This document shows positions 59,782 to 64,000 of a DNA stretch of 64,000 nt, piece after piece; position 1 is the first letter of the stretch; the number at the start of each line of letters is the position of its first letter. Below the pieces are notes generated by a model. It did not search any database. It saw nothing but the letters and a program-made list of their open reading frames with translations, and was not told the origin of the DNA. Position numbers and translations under genes: made by a program. The stretch lies in the NCBI GenBank assembly GCA_963743785.1, contig CAVURD010000024.1, positions 62,001 to 126,000 on the forward strand. The letters are read 5' to 3'. The DNA comes from Bog-473 sp963743785. GTDB taxonomy: Bacteria; Actinomycetota; Acidimicrobiia; Acidimicrobiales; RAAP-2.

Positions 59782-60553
59782 TGCACCCTTCTGAACCATC
59801 CTGAGCAACCGGCAGGTCCCTCATTGGGTTTGAAGGAGGTGGAGACAACTCAGCTGAGGTTCACCCTATCCCGGTCTGAGACCTCGGATCGACGGATGGC
59901 TATTCAGGACCGACCGGCGAGCTGGCCAAGACTGGAATCGTCCAAAGCGGGAAGGGTTGCCAATAGTCGCACCGCCTGGGGACCGTGAGGATGGCGGAAG
60001 GTCGTGGTGAGGTGAGGTGACCTCAGCGGGATCACGACGCGAGTGAGATGCCGGCCGTCATGAGATTCTCGGAGGCCGACGCAACCCCACAACACACACC
60101 CACACACAGTGACTGTGACTCAATCGGGCGCCGATCTGCTGGCGCGCCATGGCCTAGCCGGTTGGCGTGGTCGTGCCGCCAGTGGAAGGTCCACGGCAAG
60201 TCGTGGATCAGAGGAAACCCGTCTCAACATCAACCCTGTGGAAGCGTCCACCCAATTTCAAGATTGCGAATCGACAGATTGGGAAATATACAAGTCAATC
60301 GGGAACACGAAGAAAACTGGTCGGAAGGATCGAGCTGGTACTGGGCAACGTTCCGCCAAACGTGAGGAAGCGGATGTGGATGGACTAATCAACGACTGTC
60401 AGGCATTCGGGTCGCCGCCCGTCGTCCCGCCGATCGATCCTGGGACCCAGCCCGGCCGCCGTCATGATCGGAAGGGCTGCGACACTGATTGGGCGTCCAA
60501 TCTGAGCGATTTGGTCATTCCGTCTTTATCGTGAAACGTCCCCTCGCAGTGCG
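59782..60553. other. 772-base region without a supported gene
   Basis: Between the GAF-ANTAR gene (minus) and the DUF6328 gene (plus). It contains a CA-rich stretch (ACAACACACACCCACACACA, 60089-60108) and a lower-GC part near 60220-60330. An open frame of 141 codons at 60109-60534 has no recognisable domain, no ribosome site and atypical composition, so I do not annotate it. No RNA gene could be recognised. Confidence 0.5.
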
Positions 60554-61093
60554 ATGACCGATCTCACCGGGATCGGCGTCGCGTCGCCGGGCGCGTCCGG
60601 GAGTCGCATCTCCCCGGAACCGAGACACGGCGAGACGGCAGCTGAACGAAACGACCGAAATCTGGGCGACCTCCTGCAGGAACTGCGGGTCGCCGGGTTA
60701 GGAGTCCAAGTGCTCTTCGGGTTCCTCCTGTCGCTGCCATTCACCGTGCGATTCGTCAAGCTTGACGGGACGCAGCGCGAACTCTACGAGGCCGCACTGC
60801 TGCTGGCCGCGTTGTCGATCGCCCTCCTGATCTCGCCCGTCGCGTATCACCGATGGGTCTTCCGGAGGCACGAGAAGGAGAGGTTGCTCAGAGCGGCCAA
60901 TGTGCTCGCACTGGCTGGGCTGGCTACCGTTGCCTTGGCGGTCTGCATGTCAGTTCTCCTGGTATTGACCTTCGTCGCGTCCGGCTGGGCTGTGTCGGTG
61001 ATGGTTGCCGTGACCTTTTCGACCTTTGTTCTCTTGTGGCTCGTCCTGCCATTCCTGGGGCGTCGAAATCCGCCGGTCGGACCGCCGGCATGA
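60554..61093 (+). CDS. DUF6328 family membrane protein
   Basis: Protein of 179 residues. A hydrophilic start leads to RNDRNLGDLLQELRVAGLGVQVLFGFLLSLPFTVRFVKL, the conserved DUF6328 motif. Four membrane helices follow, with YHRWVFRRHEKERLLRAANVLALAG in the loop between helices 2 and 3. The family has no known function. It lies 128 bases before the LigD polymerase gene on the same strand. Confidence 0.82.
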   Translation: MTDLTGIGVASPGASGSRISPEPRHGETAAERNDRNLGDLLQELRVAGLGVQVLFGFLLSLPFTVRFVKLDGTQRELYEAALLLAALSIALLISPVAYHRWVFRRHEKERLLRAANVLALAGLATVALAVCMSVLLVLTFVASGWAVSVMVAVTFSTFVLLWLVLPFLGRRNPPVGPPA

Positions 61094-61221
61094 AGGCACG
61101 TCGTCAGCCCGGAGGGAGGGCTCGACCTGGTGCGCACGCCGATTCTCTTCCTCGGTCAGTTCGTCTTGAGCCTGGTATCTGTGTGATTGGATTACATCGT
61201 GCCCTGGCGAGAAACGGCTGA

Positions 61222-62115
61222 GTGGTGACACCACCGGAGACCAGGGTCGCAGTAGGTGGCCGCGAATTGAGGGTCACCAATCTCGACAAGGTTCTCTTTC
61301 CCGAATCAGACTTCACCAAGGGGCAACTCATCGACTACTACGTCAAAGTCGCTCCGGTCATGTTGCCTCATCTCATCGATCGACCCCTCACGATGAAACG
61401 CTATCCCGATGGTGTGGAGAAGAAGGTCTTCTATGAGAAACACGTGCCGTCACATGCTCCGGACTGGGTGCGGACCGTGGGCGTCCCAACTTCGGATGGC
61501 GACGGTGAAGTCCAATATGTCGTCGTGTCTGACCTACCAACGCTGGTCTGGGCTGCCAATTTGGCCACCATAGAATTCCACGTCCCCCTGTGGCAGGTTG
61601 GACATCGCCGCAAACTGCCTGGCTCCCCCGACCAGATCGTGTTTGACCTTGACCCGGGCGAAGGAACGACGATGGTTGAATGCTGCCGGGTGGCGATGCT
61701 CATCCACGAACTCCTCAACGAGGCGAAGCTGCATGCTCGGGCAAAATCGAGCGGCTCCAAAGGACTGCAGGTGTACGCCGCGCTGTCCGGGCGATCGACC
61801 TGGGACAAGTCCCGTACCATGGCGCAGGAGATCGCCGAGCTCCTGGAGCACGATCATCCTGATCTCGTGACATCGAACATGCGCAAGGCGTTGCGGCGCG
61901 ACAAGGTGCTGATCGACTGGAGTCAGAACCATCCTTCCAAGACCACGGTTGGCGCCTATTCGGTTCGAGGTCGACCTCGGCCCACCGTATCCACACCCGT
62001 CACCTGGGAAGAGGTTCGAGGGTGTGAAAAGGGCGGCGATCCCTCCACGCTCGAGTTCACGACGTCGCAGGTCCTGACCCGGGTCGAGAGGCTCGGCGAC
62101 CTTTTCGAGTTCTAG
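61222..62115 (+). CDS. non-homologous end-joining polymerase (LigD polymerase domain)
   Basis: Stand-alone archaeo-eukaryotic-primase-type polymerase of 297 residues, equivalent to the LigD polymerase domain. It fills gaps with nucleotides, preferring ribonucleotides, during double-strand break repair. Motifs are TNLDKVLFPESDFTKGQLIDYYVKVAP at the N-terminus, RPLTMKRYPDGVEKKVFYEKHVP, DLDPGEG at 142-148 (catalytic Asp142 and Asp144) and SSGSKGLQVY, followed by DWSQNHPSKTTVGAYSVR. GTG 61222 is the first start and GTG 61225 follows it immediately. The ligase gene comes 150 bases later. Confidence 0.92.
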   Translation: MVTPPETRVAVGGRELRVTNLDKVLFPESDFTKGQLIDYYVKVAPVMLPHLIDRPLTMKRYPDGVEKKVFYEKHVPSHAPDWVRTVGVPTSDGDGEVQYVVVSDLPTLVWAANLATIEFHVPLWQVGHRRKLPGSPDQIVFDLDPGEGTTMVECCRVAMLIHELLNEAKLHARAKSSGSKGLQVYAALSGRSTWDKSRTMAQEIAELLEHDHPDLVTSNMRKALRRDKVLIDWSQNHPSKTTVGAYSVRGRPRPTVSTPVTWEEVRGCEKGGDPSTLEFTTSQVLTRVERLGDLFEF

Positions 62116-62265
62116 TCACGGGACCCTTCGGCGTCCTGCCGTTCGGTGTCCCCGGTGTCGGGCCTGGCCTGGGTGGACCCAAGTTCCCTCCGGTTCCCAC
62201 CTGACCGGCGTCGGCATGCTGGCGCCATTTCAGACAAACGGTCGCAATTGGGGTAAAGATCCCTC

Positions 62266-63747
62266 ATGACGCGCGGCGACAAGCGGGACGAAAAGGCTTC
62301 GGCGGGGGACGATGCGACCACTTTGCGGACGTATCGATCCAAGCGGAACCCCGCGAAGACGCCGGAGCCCATGGGTGACGAGAGCCAGAGCCGGGGTGAT
62401 GCTCCCCCGGTGTTCGTCGTGCAGGAACATCACGCCCGGGCGCTCCATTGGGACTTCCGCCTAGAACACGAGGGTGTACTGGTGTCCTGGGCCCTTCCCA
62501 AAGGCGTTCCCGACGATCCGCAATCCAATCACTTGGCCATCCATACCGAAGATCACCCTATGTCCTACGGGTCGTTCCAGGGAGAGATTCCCGCTGGGGA
62601 GTACGGGGGTGGGGACGTTCGGATATGGGATACGGGCACGTTCGAACTCGAGAAGTGGAACCCAACCGAGGTCATGGTCGTGCTGCACGGAGCTCGAGTG
62701 AGCGGGCGCTATGTCCTCTTCGCCACCAACGGAAAGAATTGGATGATCCATCGCATGGATCCGGCGCCGCCGAACTTCCAGCCGCTTCCCAAGCGGGTGA
62801 ATCCGATGCTGGCCACCGCTGGAAGGCTTCCACACGACGACACTGGCTGGGCCTACGAAATCAAATGGGATGGCGTACGCGCGATCACCTTCGTCGATGG
62901 TGGCCGGGTCAGGATGCAGAGCCGGAACGACAACGAGCTTTCGCACTCCTTCCCAGAGTTCCGTGAGATCGGTGAATTTCTCGGCACTCGGCGCTGTGTC
63001 ATCGATGGGGAGATCATCGTGCTGGGTGATCACGGAGTCCCGGACTTCGGACGTCTCCAGCAACGCCTGCACCTCTCAGCGGCGGGTGCCATTCGGAGAC
63101 GATCGGAGGAATTCCCGGGCACGTATGTCGCGTTCGACCTCTTGTATCTGGACGGCCGCTCTTTGGTCGATTTTTCCTACGACCAACGCCGAGAGCAGCT
63201 CGAGTCGCTGAACTTGTCTGGCAACTCGTTCACGACGGCCGACTCATTTCGTGATGCCAAAGGAGCGGATGTTTTGAAGGCATCACGGCAGGCCGGCCTC
63301 GAGGGAGTAGTGGCCAAGCGACGCGACGCCCCGTACCTCCAGGGCAAACGTGGCGACAGCTGGATAAAGGTGAAGAACGAGCGGACCCAAGAAGTCGTCG
63401 TCGGCGGCTGGACGGAAGGAAGCGGGAACCGCGCCGGGAGTATCGGTGCGCTTTTGCTGGGAATCCCGGTCCAAGGGGGATTGCGCTATGTCGGAAAAGT
63501 GGGCACAGGATTTTCCGACGAGGACAGGGCGCAACTGATGAGGCTTTTCGGCCATTCGGAAAGAAAGAAAAGTCCTTTCGTTCCCTCCTCCGACGTCATC
63601 GAGTCGGGGCCCCATCATTTCGTTCGACCCGTGCACGTCGGGGAAGTTCGGTTCAGCGAATGGACGTCGGCCGGGCGTCTGCGTCATGCAACGTGGCGGG
63701 GAATCAGATCGGACAAAGGTCCGGATGACGTCGGGGTCGAAGAGTGA
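62266..63747 (+). CDS. ligD: ATP-dependent DNA ligase with phosphoesterase domain (LigD PE-ligase)
   Basis: Repair ligase of 493 residues. The N-terminal 3'-phosphoesterase (PE) domain is at about 45-160, with VQEHHARALHWDFRLEHEGVLVSWALPKGVP and the metal-binding histidines of the family, then GEYGGGDVRIWD. The adenylation domain has YEIKWDGVRAI with nucleophile Lys200 (KWDG), then IDGEIIVL and GLEGVVAKR, SWIKVKN. An OB-fold closes the protein. It would seal double-strand breaks together with the polymerase encoded upstream and the Ku protein, which is not in the window. ATG 62266 follows a TAAAGAT sequence by 5 bases, a possible leaderless start. Confidence 0.92.
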   Translation: MTRGDKRDEKASAGDDATTLRTYRSKRNPAKTPEPMGDESQSRGDAPPVFVVQEHHARALHWDFRLEHEGVLVSWALPKGVPDDPQSNHLAIHTEDHPMSYGSFQGEIPAGEYGGGDVRIWDTGTFELEKWNPTEVMVVLHGARVSGRYVLFATNGKNWMIHRMDPAPPNFQPLPKRVNPMLATAGRLPHDDTGWAYEIKWDGVRAITFVDGGRVRMQSRNDNELSHSFPEFREIGEFLGTRRCVIDGEIIVLGDHGVPDFGRLQQRLHLSAAGAIRRRSEEFPGTYVAFDLLYLDGRSLVDFSYDQRREQLESLNLSGNSFTTADSFRDAKGADVLKASRQAGLEGVVAKRRDAPYLQGKRGDSWIKVKNERTQEVVVGGWTEGSGNRAGSIGALLLGIPVQGGLRYVGKVGTGFSDEDRAQLMRLFGHSERKKSPFVPSSDVIESGPHHFVRPVHVGEVRFSEWTSAGRLRHATWRGIRSDKGPDDVGVEE

Positions 63748-63770
63748 GCCATCGAGATGGCGGCCCGAGC

Positions 63771-63790
63771 TGATCGGGGCTGATCGGGGC
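63771..63790. repeat. 10-bp direct repeat
   Basis: TGATCGGGGC occurs twice in tandem just after the ligase stop codon, followed by a third partial copy (TGAACCGG). Function unknown. Confidence 0.7.
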
Positions 63791-63818
63791 TGAACCGGAG
63801 TGGATCCGCCGGCTGGCG

Positions 63819-64000
63819 TCACCTGAGCCAGGTGGTTGCGCGCCTCCGCTGCAATTCTCGCCACGCTGATCGCCACTGCTGTGCGTATTCCTTCTGCTTT
63901 CGCTGCTCGTCGGCGACGAACTGCCCGGCGACAAAACTGGCCAGAGACGTGCTGATCAGAGCCGTGTGCCGGAACCAAGCTTCTGCAGCGACGGCGTCAT
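63819..64000 (-). CDS. C-terminal part of an unidentified helical protein (partial)
   Basis: Sixty codons reach the window edge without a stop: DAVAAEAWFRHTALISTSLA, then SFVAGQFVADEQRKQKEYAQ and QWRSAWRELQRRRATTWLR, stop 63819-63821. It is mostly helix-forming with a charged C-terminal coiled part. I do not recognise the family. It is convergent with the ligase gene. Confidence 0.5.
   Translation of the reverse strand, partial: DAVAAEAWFRHTALISTSLASFVAGQFVADEQRKQKEYAQQWRSAWRELQRRRATTWLR

Noticed and set aside
60109..60534. 141-codon plus-strand frame
   Set aside because: No domain, no ribosome site, unusual composition and no neighbour support.
1..64000. CRISPR arrays, tRNA or rRNA genes, transposases
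   Set aside because: No regularly spaced repeats, no CCA-type cloverleaf sequences and no transposase or integrase-like proteins were recognised. Without a tRNA search program a single tRNA could still be missed.

Overview
The window is GC-rich, densely packed DNA from an actinomycete. The evidence is a mycothiol-pathway MshC-type ligase, an F420-dependent NADP reductase, InhA-type FabI, a thrS-HIT gene pair, a WS/DGAT acyltransferase, many GTG starts, GTGA/ATGA gene overlaps and leaderless TANNNT promoters. Gene content would fit Acidimicrobiia or a relative, but no rRNA or other phylogenetic marker was available to settle this. It looks like ordinary chromosome. I saw no CRISPR array, tRNA, rRNA, prophage or intact insertion sequence.

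Layout. 1-4.1 kb: end of an ECF sigma factor, then an SDR, a Baeyer-Villiger-type monooxygenase and an HSL-family esterase that is frameshifted. 4.1-9.5 kb: PhoU-like protein, wHTH regulator, KimA-like APC permease overlapping a DUF4118 gene, L,D-transpeptidase. 9.5-14 kb: RidA, serine hydrolase, ABC-F ATPase, MBL-fold hydrolase. 14-24.5 kb: DUF6629 protein behind a structured leader, GNAT, double-module acyl-CoA dehydrogenase, Ohr, SRPBCC protein, an MFS remnant, an ABC-2 exporter, an acyl-CoA synthetase and an MFS exporter.

24.5-32 kb (minus strand) is the most interesting region. A canonical cobalamin riboswitch precedes a secreted alpha-barrel (prenyltransferase-like) protein, a membrane-anchored DUF4430-type protein, and EcfT, a double-ATPase EcfA and an EcfS component. 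The two extracellular proteins resemble the alpha and beta domains of animal intrinsic factor/transcobalamin, split over two genes. Together they look like a B12 uptake system that pairs a transcobalamin-like capture module with an ECF importer.

32-43 kb: ABM monooxygenase, PP-loop ATPase, DUF6027, amidohydrolase, DHA2 exporter with a divergent (frameshifted) LysR gene, nitroreductase, nitronate monooxygenase, ABC exporter, glucose-6-phosphate dehydrogenase. 43-50.7 kb: polyprenyl glycosylphosphotransferase, FabI, F420 reductase-mshC pair, thrS-HIT-conserved hypothetical. 51-64 kb: WS/DGAT, alpha/beta hydrolase, SnoaL-like protein, TIG-domain membrane protein, STAS antagonist with PAS-GAF-GAF-PP2C phosphatase, GAF-ANTAR regulator, DUF6328, and a two-gene LigD (polymerase, then phosphoesterase-ligase).

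Two genes (near 3759 and 37343) are each interrupted by a single-base shift between otherwise intact halves. These may be real lesions or sequence errors.
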